DNA of 7,622 nucleotides from an uncultured Pseudorhodobacter sp. (GCA_945952425.1 CAMFIX010000132.1:1-7622); one strand, 5' to 3'. Shown: positions 1-6,279, counted from the first letter of the stretch. Notes: a model not told the origin generated them from the sequence alone. Program-made: numbers and translations.

Positions 1-1
1 G

Positions 2-568
2 GGCTGGCAGGAGGTGCGCGACCGTTTCCTCGGGCAGTCGCTGCCGGAAATCGCCCGCCAGCTGCAGGCCGAGACCGGGGTCGCGATCCCGCCCGATTTC
101 GCCGCGACATTCGAGGCGCGGGTCTTGCCGCTGTACCAGGCGGGGCTGCAGCCGGTGCCGGGGGCGCTGGACCTCTTGCAGGCGCTGGGGCCGGTGCCCA
201 TGGCCATCGCCACCGGCGGCTCGCGGCGGCGGATGGGCTTTACCCTGGAGATCGCGGGCCTCGCGGGGTTTTTCCCCGGCCGCGGCTTTTCGGCCGAAGA
301 GGTGCCGCGCGGCAAGCCGCATCCCGACCTTTTCCTCCATGCGGCGCGCGCGCTCGGCGTGGCGCCGCAGGATTGCATCGTGGTCGAGGACAGCCCGCAT
401 GGCATCCTGGGCGCCGTCCGCGCCGGGATGCGGGCCCTGGGTTTCACCGGCGGCAGCCACCTTGCGGGCCTCGCGCCCGCCCATGCCCGCCGCCTGTCCG
501 AGGCCGGCGCGGCCGAGGTCCATCCGACGCTCGCCGCCGTCCAGGCCCGGCTCCTGGCGCTTTTGTGA
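2..568 (+). CDS. HAD-superfamily hydrolase, 5'-truncated by the window edge (sugar-phosphate / phosphoglycolate phosphatase-like)
   Basis: The reading frame is open from the first bases, and the GTG at position 14 falls inside the protein (Gly-Trp-Gln-Glu precede it), so the true start lies upstream. 188 residues are present, against roughly 220-230 for the family. Seen: HAD motif II in MAIATGGSRRRM, the motif III lysine in PRGKPHPDLF, and motif IV with its acidic pair in CIVVEDSPHGILGAVRAGM. The catalytic Asp-x-Asp of motif I should sit in the missing N-terminus. The visible N-terminal part is helical and fits the cap domain of the phosphoglycolate phosphatase / beta-phosphoglucomutase subgroup. 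By family knowledge the enzyme is a cytosolic, Mg-dependent phosphatase (or mutase) acting on a small phosphorylated metabolite. Motif IV and the GKPHPD context resemble YieH/YfbT-like sugar phosphatases, but the substrate cannot be assigned. TGA stop at 566-568; no clear terminator follows. Confidence 0.9.
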   Translation, partial: GWQEVRDRFLGQSLPEIARQLQAETGVAIPPDFAATFEARVLPLYQAGLQPVPGALDLLQALGPVPMAIATGGSRRRMGFTLEIAGLAGFFPGRGFSAEEVPRGKPHPDLFLHAARALGVAPQDCIVVEDSPHGILGAVRAGMRALGFTGGSHLAGLAPAHARRLSEAGAAEVHPTLAAVQARLLALL

Positions 569-571
569 GTC

Positions 572-600
572 TTGCCCGCCACAGTCGCCCCCTATATTTA
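572..600 (+). promoter_or_regulatory. Possible sigma-70-type promoter for nrdR
   Basis: TTGCCC (572-577) and TATTTA (595-600) are separated by 17 bp and lie just after the stop codon of the preceding HAD gene. They resemble a housekeeping -35/-10 pair and sit in the only AT-rich patch of this gap. If used, transcription would start near 607 and give nrdR an untranslated leader of about 165 nt. A frame shift of two bases (TATATT, 593-598) gives a better -10 but a 15-bp spacer. A weaker -35-like TTGACC lies at 629-634 without a good -10 partner. Read-through from the HAD gene remains possible. Confidence 0.4.
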
Positions 601-604
601 GTGT
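589..604. promoter_or_regulatory. NrdR-box-like operator upstream of nrdR
   Basis: CCCCTATATTTAGTGT matches the NrdR-box consensus as I recall it (acaCwAtATaTwGtgt) at 13 of 16 positions; the right half-site TTTAGTGT is intact and the left half is degenerate. It overlaps the proposed -10 element, a position where a bound repressor would block RNA polymerase. NrdR boxes usually occur in pairs spaced by an integral number of helical turns. I see no second box about 31 bp to either side, which weakens the call. If real it implies autoregulation of nrdR. Confidence 0.4.
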
Positions 605-606
605 CG

Positions 607-770
607 GGCGCCCCCCGCTCTCCCCATCTTGACCGCTTTGCCCTATGGTAAGGGCAACGACGGGGTGAACCCCCGCGATCGTGTGGCTTTGCGCGGCAAC
701 CGGGTTTCGGTTGGGGTGCGGGCCGCGCGAAGACGACTAGAGGCAGGTCACGAATAACAAGGGGAAGGCC
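607..770 (+). promoter_or_regulatory. Hairpin-rich 5' leader of nrdR, no known riboswitch class recognised
   Basis: Three helices can be drawn by hand. Helix A: TTGCCCT (638-644) pairs with AGGGCAA (651-657) over a 6-nt loop. Helix B: GGGG (662-665) pairs with CCCC (670-673) over a TGAA tetraloop. Helix C: CTTTGCGCGGC (687-697) pairs with GCCGCGCGAAG (722-732), 11 bp with one G-U, and encloses a small hairpin AACCG/CGGTT (698-702/708-712) plus an internal strand GGGGTGCGG (713-721); four outer pairs (679-682/733-736) may extend it. GGGG at 713-716 could instead pair with CCCC at 670-674, allowing an alternative fold. After helix C there is a single-stranded purine-rich tail with the nrdR ribosome-binding site GGGGAAGG (761-768). 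The pattern lacks the conserved boxes of the FMN, cobalamin, glycine and SAM riboswitches as I know them. It could be a regulatory leader, a small RNA, or chance folding of GC-rich DNA. Confidence 0.4.
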
Positions 771-1238
771 ATGCGCTGCCCGTTCTGCGGCAACATCGAC
801 ACGCAAGTGAAGGACTCCCGCCCGGCCGAGGACCATGTGTCCATCCGCCGCCGGCGCTTTTGCCAGGCCTGCGGGGGCCGGTTCACCACCTACGAGAGGG
901 TGCAGCTGCGCGATCTCGTGGTCATCAAATCCTCAGGCAAGCGCGAGGATTTCGACCGGAGCAAGCTGGAGCGGTCCATCCGCATCGCCATGCAGAAGCG
1001 CCCGATCGAGCCCGAGCGCATCGACCAGATGATCAGCGGCATCGTCCGGCGGCTGGAGAGCTTGGGCGACACCGACATCCCTTCCAAGCAGATCGGCGAG
1101 ATCGTGATGGAGAGCCTGGCCCGGATCGACACCGTGGCCTATGTGCGCTTCGCAAGCGTCTACAAGAACTTCCAGGCCGCCGACGACTTCGACCGCTTCG
1201 TCAGCGAGCTGCGCCCGGTCGGTCCGTCCGAAGAGTAA
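771..1238 (+). CDS. nrdR: Transcriptional repressor NrdR
   Basis: The protein has 155 residues, the usual NrdR length. The N-terminal zinc ribbon is complete: Cys3-x2-Cys6 and Cys31-x2-Cys34, with the typical stretch SIRRRRFCQACGGRFTTYER (residues 24-43) carrying the basic DNA-contact segment. An ATP-cone domain follows from about residue 47 to 137 (VVIKSSGKREDFDRSKL, then the AYVRFASVYKNF segment near 122-133). By family knowledge NrdR senses ATP/dATP through the ATP cone and represses ribonucleotide reductase genes, tuning dNTP supply. The ATG at 771 is preceded by a strong GGGGAAGG ribosome-binding site. In many alphaproteobacteria nrdR lies between glyA and the riboflavin genes; here it is followed by convergent genes and is apparently transcribed alone. 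A NrdR-box-like site upstream suggests possible self-repression. Confidence 0.97.
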   Translation: MRCPFCGNIDTQVKDSRPAEDHVSIRRRRFCQACGGRFTTYERVQLRDLVVIKSSGKREDFDRSKLERSIRIAMQKRPIEPERIDQMISGIVRRLESLGDTDIPSKQIGEIVMESLARIDTVAYVRFASVYKNFQAADDFDRFVSELRPVGPSEE

Positions 1239-1259
1239 GCCGTCCGAAATCATGGCGCC

Positions 1260-1284
1260 GGGCGGGAGCCCAACCCTCCCGCCC
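1260..1284 (+). terminator. Strong hairpin after nrdR, probable terminator without a T-tract
   Basis: GGGCGGGAG (1260-1268) and CTCCCGCCC (1276-1284) form a perfect 9-bp stem with a 7-nt loop, 21 bp after the nrdR stop codon. No run of T follows on the plus strand, so intrinsic termination is uncertain. The hairpin may instead mark a Rho-dependent 3' end or protect the mRNA from exonucleases. Confidence 0.5.
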
Positions 1285-1366
1285 CTCCCAAAGAAACGCA
1301 AGCCCGCGCGCCCCGTCGCCCGGCCCAAACCGCGCCGCTGCGCCTCTTGCTCCTTTCATACTGGCT

Positions 1367-1411
1367 CAAATATCCCACGGGTGGGTCCGGGAGGGTGTGA
1401 AACCCTCCCGG
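1367..1411 (-). terminator. Terminator of the minus-strand flavoprotein operon, Rhodobacterales-style
   Basis: CCGGGAGGGT (1387-1396) and ACCCTCCCGG (1402-1411) form a perfect 10-bp stem with a 5-nt loop, 23 bp beyond the stop codon of the minus-strand oxidoreductase. Read on the minus strand, the stem is followed by a second small hairpin (CCCA/TGGG, 1374-1385) and then GATATTTGAG, the only T-rich stretch nearby. From memory, a GC-rich hairpin followed by GTGGGATATTT recurs behind many genes in Rhodobacteraceae genomes; I could not search for copies. Confidence 0.65.
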
Positions 1412-1433
1412 GGCATCCGCAAAAACCGCTGCC

Positions 1434-2810
1434 TCAGTGCCGTCCCGTCAGCCAGTTCCCGAAGGCTGCGAATTTCGAGGGCGCGATCCCCAGCCGGTCT
1501 TCCCGGCCATCTGCAATGCGCAACAGGTTGTACATCAGATGGATGCCCAGCCAGCGGAAGGGCTCGGGTTCCCATTTGCGGACCTTGCGGTTGACCCAAG
1601 GCAGCCGCGTGATCTCGGTGTCGCGCCCCAGCGCCAGGTCGGCCAGCGTCCGCCCCGCGAGGTTCGCGGTCGACACCCCCACCCCGACATAGCCGCCCGC
1701 CCAGCCGAGCCCGGTGTCGCGGTCCAGCCCCACGGTCGCGCACCAGTCGCGCGGCACGCCGATGACGCCGCACCAGGCATGTTCGATCCCATAGGGCGCG
1801 GCCTCGGGGAAATGGCGGTGCAGCACCTCGGTCAGGCGGCGGATCGTCTCGGCATCGGGTTCGCCGTTTCGGTCCATCTTCGAGCCGAACTTGTAGGGCA
1901 CCCCCCGCGCGCCCACGGTGATCCGGCCCTCGCGCGTGCGCTGGCAATAGCAATAGGCATTGGCCGCATCCTCGACCAGCTCGCAATTCTCCCAGCCGAT
2001 CTTGGCCCAAACCTCCGGCGGCAGGACCGGCGTCGCGATCTGGGCGGAGTTCAGCGGAATCCAGTCGCGCTCGTATCCCGGGAAGCCCGGGGTGAAGCCT
2101 TCCGTGCAGCGCAGGATGATCGGCGCCGTCACGCGGCCCTTCGTCGTCTCCACCGCGCCCTTGGCATAAGAGGTCACGGCCGTGTCCTCGTAGATGACCG
2201 CCCCCGCCCGCTCCACCGCCTCGGCCAGGCCGCGCACGAGTTTCGCCGGCTGCACCCGCGCCACGCCGGAAATCGCCATGCCGCCCAGAACCCCGGGGAT
2301 CGAGATGCGCTGCGCCACCTGTTCGGCCGTCAATTCCCGCGTGCGATGCGCCTGGCCCCATTTGGCCTGATGCGCCAGGCTGGATTTCAGCCGCGCCGCT
2401 TGCGCCTTGTTCTGTGCGAACAGCAGCACCTCGGTGCGCAGGATATCGGCGTCGATGCCCTGATCGGCGCAGGTCGCGATGATCTCGTCGACCGTGCCCT
2501 CCAGGGCCTGGGCCATGTCCAGCACGGCATCGCGCCCATGGGTCGCGGCATAGCGGTCATGGTCCCAGGCTAGCGTGCCCATGCACCAGCCGCCGTTCCG
2601 CCCCGAGGCGCCGAAGCCCGCAAACTCCCGCTCCAGCACCACGACCTTCAACCCCGGCGCCTCGCGCTTCAGATACCAGGCCGCCCAGAGCCCGGTGAAG
2701 CCCGCCCCGATGATCGCCACATCCGCCGCGATATCGCCGGGCAGGGCGGGACGGCGGGTTTGCGGCAGGCCGATATCGGCATACCAGAAGGAGACATCTC
2801 CGATCTTCAT
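1434..2810 (-). CDS. FAD-dependent oxidoreductase, DAO / PuuB-OrdL-like family
   Basis: The protein has 458 residues, normal for this family. An N-terminal Rossmann dinucleotide fold is clear: VAIIGAGFTG (31-40) with the GxGxxG signature, VVVLE (56-60) with the ribose-binding acid, and GASGRNGGW (67-75), as in OrdL/PuuB-type enzymes. The C-terminal half of the FAD domain shows AWCGVIG (about 345-351) and GWAGGYVGVGV (about 369-379), followed by a tail rich in Trp and aromatics. No signal peptide or membrane segment is seen, so it should be cytosolic. By family knowledge such enzymes oxidise secondary or primary amines (gamma-glutamylputrescine, sarcosine-like compounds, D-amino acids) to an imine, passing electrons to O2 or a carrier; the exact substrate is unknown. 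The ATG is one base after the stop of the upstream amine oxidase gene, and its ribosome-binding site AGAGGA lies inside that gene's last codons, so translation is very likely coupled. TGA stop. Confidence 0.9.
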   Translation of the reverse strand: MKIGDVSFWYADIGLPQTRRPALPGDIAADVAIIGAGFTGLWAAWYLKREAPGLKVVVLEREFAGFGASGRNGGWCMGTLAWDHDRYAATHGRDAVLDMAQALEGTVDEIIATCADQGIDADILRTEVLLFAQNKAQAARLKSSLAHQAKWGQAHRTRELTAEQVAQRISIPGVLGGMAISGVARVQPAKLVRGLAEAVERAGAVIYEDTAVTSYAKGAVETTKGRVTAPIILRCTEGFTPGFPGYERDWIPLNSAQIATPVLPPEVWAKIGWENCELVEDAANAYCYCQRTREGRITVGARGVPYKFGSKMDRNGEPDAETIRRLTEVLHRHFPEAAPYGIEHAWCGVIGVPRDWCATVGLDRDTGLGWAGGYVGVGVSTANLAGRTLADLALGRDTEITRLPWVNRKVRKWEPEPFRWLGIHLMYNLLRIADGREDRLGIAPSKFAAFGNWLTGRH

Positions 2811-2811
2811 C

Positions 2812-4047
2812 CTAATCCTCTCGTTGCAAGCGGCCGTCCAGCGCGGCCACGGCGGCGCGCGCGGTCAGCAGGGCGCCCTCGAACCAGCCCTGTTCGGGGC
2901 TGAGAAGGTCGGAGCCTGCGAAGGCCAGGCGGCCCAGGGGGCCCCAGGGGTCGTAATCGGCAAAGCTGTCGAGCGCGGGCGAAACCCAGGTGCCGCGGGC
3001 GAAAGGGTCGGTGGCCCAGGCGTGCCAGTCGAACCCCGTGACCTCGGCGCCCGGAAAGGCGGCCTCGACCAGGCGCGCGACGGCTGCCGCATCGGGCACC
3101 CCGGTTTCGGCCTGCAGCCCGAAGGCCACCAGCAGCGTGCTGCCATCGGCCAAAAGGTGATCGGCCCAGAGCCAGCGGAACCCCGCCGTCTCGCCGGTGG
3201 CCAGATGGCCGGGCCGCGGCCCCCGCGCCCGGATCAACAGCTTGATCGCATCCCCGAGATGCCCGCCCTGCCGCAGCCGCTCTTGCGCGGGGCGCAAGGG
3301 GGGTGCGAAACGGACCTGGTTCAGCGCGTTGACGGGCAGGGCGACCAGCGCCGTCCGGCCCTGCAGCCTGCGCCCCGAGGCGAGGGTGACCTGCACGTGA
3401 TCGCCCAGATCCTCCACCCGCTCGACGCCGTCGCCCATCAGGACCGGGGCGCCGCTGGCCTCGGCCGCCGCCCGCGCCAGGCCCGAGACGCCGCCCGTCA
3501 CGGTAAAGGCCAGCTCGTCGATCTTGACGCCGAAGCCCTTGGCGAGTTTCGGGGTCAAAAGCTCTGCGACGCCGACGCGGGTCGGATCGGCGGAGCCCGA
3601 GATGCTCCACCAGGCCAGGATTTCGCGGCGGACCGAGGCGGGCAGGGCGCGTTTGTCGAACCAGGCCTGCAGGGTCAGGCCGGCAACGTCGTCGGGCTGG
3701 GCCGCGGCTTCGGCGAAGACCTGCGCCAGGGCGGCCTCATGCGCGGCCATGTCCTCGGCGGGGGCGGCCTGAAAGCGGCCGTCGCGAAAGTGGCTGTGGG
3801 CGATGACCTCGGCCCGGGGCGTCAGGCCAAGCCCGAGCCGCGCGCAAAGCGCCTGCATCTCGGCATGGTCGCGCCGCAGCCAGCCGCCGCCGTATTCCAC
3901 GATCTCGCCGTCCCAGTCGCGCGAATGCGCCCGCCCGCCCAGCCGCGACCGCGCCTCGACGATCGTCGCGCTGCGGCCGAGATCGGCCAGCCAGAGGGCG
4001 GCCGAAGCCCCCGCCAGCCCGCCGCCGAGAATGAGCGTGTCCATCAT
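2812..4047 (-). CDS. Flavin-containing amine oxidase, MAO family (NAD(P)/FAD-dependent oxidoreductase)
   Basis: The protein has 411 residues, at the short end for monoamine-oxidase-like flavoenzymes. Seen: the N-terminal FAD motif LGGGLAGASAALWLADLG (7-24), the ribose-binding Glu31 in IVEARSRLGGRA with the GG-doublet motif RLGGRA (35-40), EYGGGW (51-56), a conserved-style lysine in GDAIKLLI (265-272) near the position where MAO enzymes place the flavin-water lysine, and the C-terminal FAD signature LAFAGSD (374-380) followed by GWFEGAL (387-393). By family knowledge it oxidises an amine with FAD to an imine/aldehyde plus H2O2 or a reduced carrier; putrescine-, cadaverine- or tyramine-type substrates are possible but not shown. 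No signal peptide. The start has two tandem ATG codons (4047-4045 and 4044-4042) and only a weak ribosome-binding site, 9 bp after the LysR stop codon, pointing to coupled translation within a LysR-oxidase-oxidase operon. It could instead act as a desaturase-type flavoprotein. Confidence 0.88.
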   Translation of the reverse strand: MMDTLILGGGLAGASAALWLADLGRSATIVEARSRLGGRAHSRDWDGEIVEYGGGWLRRDHAEMQALCARLGLGLTPRAEVIAHSHFRDGRFQAAPAEDMAAHEAALAQVFAEAAAQPDDVAGLTLQAWFDKRALPASVRREILAWWSISGSADPTRVGVAELLTPKLAKGFGVKIDELAFTVTGGVSGLARAAAEASGAPVLMGDGVERVEDLGDHVQVTLASGRRLQGRTALVALPVNALNQVRFAPPLRPAQERLRQGGHLGDAIKLLIRARGPRPGHLATGETAGFRWLWADHLLADGSTLLVAFGLQAETGVPDAAAVARLVEAAFPGAEVTGFDWHAWATDPFARGTWVSPALDSFADYDPWGPLGRLAFAGSDLLSPEQGWFEGALLTARAAVAALDGRLQRED

Positions 4048-4056
4048 GGCGCGAGG

Positions 4057-4950
4057 CTAGGTCGCCTTGGTCGGCTTGTCCATGGCCTCGCGCCCGAGCC
4101 AGGCGCGGAACGAGGCCAGCGGCGCACGGGGCGGGCGCGCCTCGGGCCAGACGAGGTAATAGCTGCCGGCCGCCGGGACCGGGCCGCCGTGCAGCGGATG
4201 CAAGCGGCCCGCGGCAAGGTCGTCCTCGATCAGGAACAGCGGCAAGAGCGCGGCGCCCAGGCCATGGATCGCGGCTTGGCTCATCGTGGCGAACTGGTCG
4301 AACAACATCGCGGGCGGGCGCTGGCCCGGCAGGCCGTGCTGCGCGAACCAGCGGCCCCAGTCGCCCGTCCGGCTTTCCAGCTGCAAAAGCGGCAGGCGCA
4401 GCACCTCGGCCGGGCTTGCGGCCTGGAACCCCGGGGCGGCAACGGCGAGGATCTCTTCGTCCAGCAGTTTCATATAGGCCGCGCCGGGCCAGTCCTGGCG
4501 GCCGTAATGGATCGCGGCATCGAAGCCTTGCGTTGCGAAATCGAAGGGCTTCAGCCGGGTGGACAGGTTCACCGTCACCTCCGGATGCGCCTTGGCAAAC
4601 CCCGCGAGCCGCGGCGCCAGCCAGCGCATCCCGAAAGCGGGCAGGATCGCGAGGCTCAGCGTTCCGCCCTCGGGGTTGGCCCGCAGCCGCAGCGAGGCTT
4701 GGGCCAGCCGGTGCAGCACCTCCCGCGCCTCGGCCACGAAATCCTGCGCCGCGGGCGTCAACACCAGCCGCCCCCGGTCGCGCGCGGCCAGGCTCACGCC
4801 CAGCTGCGCCTCCAGGCTTGCCAGCTGGTGGCTGATCGCCGATTGCGTCAGGCCGAGCTCTTCGCCCGCGGCCGAGGCCGTGCCGAGCCGCTCCAGTGCC
4901 TCCAGCGCCAGAAGCGAGGGGATCGAGGGCAGATAGCGGCGGGCGAGCAT
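4057..4950 (-). CDS. LysR-type transcriptional regulator (GcvA/GcdR-like)
   Basis: The 297-residue length is typical. An N-terminal winged helix-turn-helix spans about residues 8-68, with the recognition region ELGLTQSAISHQLASLEAQL (31-50) and the wing LAARDRGRLVLTPAAQDF. The effector-binding domain starts near 98 (LSLAILPAFGMRWLAPRL) and has FDFATQGFDAAIHYG (136-150), a stretch typical of the GcvA branch. The ATG at 4950 is preceded by AGGAAA at good spacing. It is transcribed away from gcdH, the usual arrangement for a LysR protein that controls the divergent gene, and in several proteobacteria a LysR regulator (GcdR) next to gcdH responds to glutarate. Here it also heads a unit with two flavoprotein genes (9-bp gap), so its own expression is probably linked to theirs. 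Role as gcdH activator is inference; the effector is unknown. Confidence 0.92.
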   Translation of the reverse strand: MLARRYLPSIPSLLALEALERLGTASAAGEELGLTQSAISHQLASLEAQLGVSLAARDRGRLVLTPAAQDFVAEAREVLHRLAQASLRLRANPEGGTLSLAILPAFGMRWLAPRLAGFAKAHPEVTVNLSTRLKPFDFATQGFDAAIHYGRQDWPGAAYMKLLDEEILAVAAPGFQAASPAEVLRLPLLQLESRTGDWGRWFAQHGLPGQRPPAMLFDQFATMSQAAIHGLGAALLPLFLIEDDLAAGRLHPLHGGPVPAAGSYYLVWPEARPPRAPLASFRAWLGREAMDKPTKAT

Positions 4951-5037
4951 GAGCTTTCCTCATGGGGTCAACAGAAGGTTTCGTTGGCAGGATGGGGGAA
5001 AACATGGCAAAAGTCACTATGACCATGAGGTGACCCG
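4951..5037. promoter_or_regulatory. Divergent control region between the LysR gene and gcdH
   Basis: These 87 bp must hold promoters and regulator sites for both directions. An 8-bp inverted repeat is placed symmetrically: CCTCATGG (4958-4965) and CCATGAGG (5023-5030), so CCATGAGG ends 7 bp before each start codon and supplies both ribosome-binding sites. The match extends outward of the block to TGACC on each side, with a 2-base insertion on the LysR side. A perfect small palindrome GTCA-CTA-TGAC lies at 5013-5023, and CATGG (5003-5007)/CCATG (5023-5027) form a further inverted repeat. Any of these could be LysR operator half-sites. The centre (4971-5012) is relatively A-rich for this window. 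I could not assign convincing -35/-10 elements in either direction. Confidence 0.55.
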
Positions 5038-6255
5038 ATGACCAAACCCACGCTGAAGCCCAAGGATGCCCCCGATCTCGGCCGGTTCGACTGGACCGAC
5101 CCGTTGCGGCTGAACGACCAGCTGACCGAGGAAGAGCGGATGCTGCGCGATGCCGCCCAGGCCTATGCGCAAGACAAGCTGCAGCCGCGCGTCATCAAGG
5201 CCTATGCCGAGGAAGCGACCGATCCCGCGATCTTTGCCGAAATGGGCGAGATGGGGCTTTTGGGCGTCACGATCCCCGAGGCCTATGGCGGGCTCGGCGC
5301 CTCGTATGTCTCTTACGGGCTGGTGGCGCGCGAGGTCGAACGGGTCGATTCGGGCTATCGCTCGATGATGTCGGTGCAGTCCAGCTTGGTGATGTATCCG
5401 ATCTATGCCTATGGCACCGAGGAGCAGCGCCAGAAATACCTGCCCAAGCTCGCCTCGGGCCAGTGGATCGGCTGCTTCGGCCTGACCGAGCCCGATGCCG
5501 GATCGGACCCTGCGGGCATGAAGACCGTGGCGAAGAAGACGGCGGGCGGTTACGTGCTGTCGGGCGCCAAGATGTGGATTTCGAACGCCCCCATCGCGGA
5601 TGTCTTCGTCGTCTGGGCCAAGTCCGAGGCGCATGGCGGCAAGATCAAGGGCTTCGTGCTGGAAAAGGGCATGAAGGGCCTGTCGGCGCCGAAGATCGCG
5701 GGCAAGCTGTCCTTGCGCGCCTCGATCACCGGCGAGATCGTGCTCGACAATGTCGAGGTCGGCGAAGACGCTTTGCTGCCCCATGTCGAGGGGCTGAAGG
5801 GTCCCTTCGGCTGTCTGAACCGGGCGCGCTACGGCATCGCCTGGGGGGTGATGGGGGCGGCGGAGTTCTGCATGACCGCCGCGCGGAATTACGGGCTGGA
5901 CCGCAAGCAGTTCGGCAAGCCCATCGCGGGGACGCAGCTTTACCAGCTGAAACTGGCCAATATGATGACCGAGATCAGCCTTGGCCTGCAGGCCTGTCTG
6001 CAATTGGGCCGCCTGTTGGACAAGGCCGAGGCCGCGCCCGAGATGATCTCGATCATCAAGCGCAACAACTGCGGCAAGGCTTTGGAGGCCGCGCGGCACG
6101 CCCGCGACATGCACGGCGGCAACGGCATTTCGCAGGATTTCCAGGTCATGCGCCACATGGTCAACCTGGAAACCGTCAACACCTATGAGGGCACGCATGA
6201 CATCCATGCTCTGATCCTCGGCCGGGCGATCACCGGGGTTCAGGCGTTTTTCTGA
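5038..6255 (+). CDS. gcdH: Glutaryl-CoA dehydrogenase
   Basis: The 405-residue protein is a full-length acyl-CoA dehydrogenase: N-terminal helical domain (about 30-145), middle beta domain (about 146-240, beginning CFGLTEPDAGSDPAGM) and C-terminal helical domain (about 255-405). Features specific to glutaryl-CoA dehydrogenase are visible: the catalytic base Glu384 in NTYEGTHDIHALILGRAITG, and Arg108-Ser109 in SGYRSMMSVQSSL, matching the residues that hold the substrate's terminal carboxylate in the human enzyme. By family knowledge it oxidises and decarboxylates glutaryl-CoA to crotonyl-CoA plus CO2, using FAD and electron-transfer flavoprotein, in lysine, tryptophan, glutarate or 5-aminovalerate catabolism, in the cytosol. 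The ATG has a strong GAGGTGA ribosome-binding site. It is transcribed alone, divergent from a LysR gene, and ends in a strong terminator. A two-codon ATG-AGG-TGA frame (5025-5033) precedes it, probably by chance. Confidence 0.97.
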   Translation: MTKPTLKPKDAPDLGRFDWTDPLRLNDQLTEEERMLRDAAQAYAQDKLQPRVIKAYAEEATDPAIFAEMGEMGLLGVTIPEAYGGLGASYVSYGLVAREVERVDSGYRSMMSVQSSLVMYPIYAYGTEEQRQKYLPKLASGQWIGCFGLTEPDAGSDPAGMKTVAKKTAGGYVLSGAKMWISNAPIADVFVVWAKSEAHGGKIKGFVLEKGMKGLSAPKIAGKLSLRASITGEIVLDNVEVGEDALLPHVEGLKGPFGCLNRARYGIAWGVMGAAEFCMTAARNYGLDRKQFGKPIAGTQLYQLKLANMMTEISLGLQACLQLGRLLDKAEAAPEMISIIKRNNCGKALEAARHARDMHGGNGISQDFQVMRHMVNLETVNTYEGTHDIHALILGRAITGVQAFF

Positions 6256-6279
6256 CCCGCCCCGGCGGCGACGACAGGG

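Noticed and set aside
14..16. GTG at 14 as the start of the HAD hydrolase.
   Set aside because: The frame is open upstream, no ribosome-binding site precedes it, and starting there would remove the essential motif I aspartates expected further upstream.
620..770. FMN, cobalamin or other known riboswitch, SRP RNA or 6S RNA in the nrdR leader.
   Set aside because: GGGGTGAACCCC loosely recalls the FMN element, but the other conserved boxes are missing; no cobalamin box, SRP GGAAGCAGCC-like loop or 6S long-rod layout was found.
860..1594. A 244-residue plus-strand frame overlapping nrdR and running into the convergent gap.
   Set aside because: It is out of frame with nrdR, Arg/Pro/Ala-rich, lacks a ribosome-binding site and crosses both terminator hairpins.
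4984..5000. A sigma-54-type -24/-12 promoter (TTGGCAGG...) before gcdH.
   Set aside because: The -24-like TTGGCA is present but the required GC at -12 is absent at the right spacing (GGGAA is found instead).
2575..5022. An 815-residue open frame on the plus strand covering the minus-strand regulator and flavoproteins.
   Set aside because: It is the antisense image of GC-rich coding DNA: composition is Arg/Gln/Gly/Pro-rich with no domain, while the opposite strand encodes three proteins with full family motifs.
5025..5033. A two-codon upstream frame ATG-AGG-TGA before gcdH as a regulatory mini-ORF.
   Set aside because: It has no own ribosome-binding site and coincides with the Shine-Dalgarno sequence of gcdH; the mirrored block on the LysR side does not keep the stop codon.
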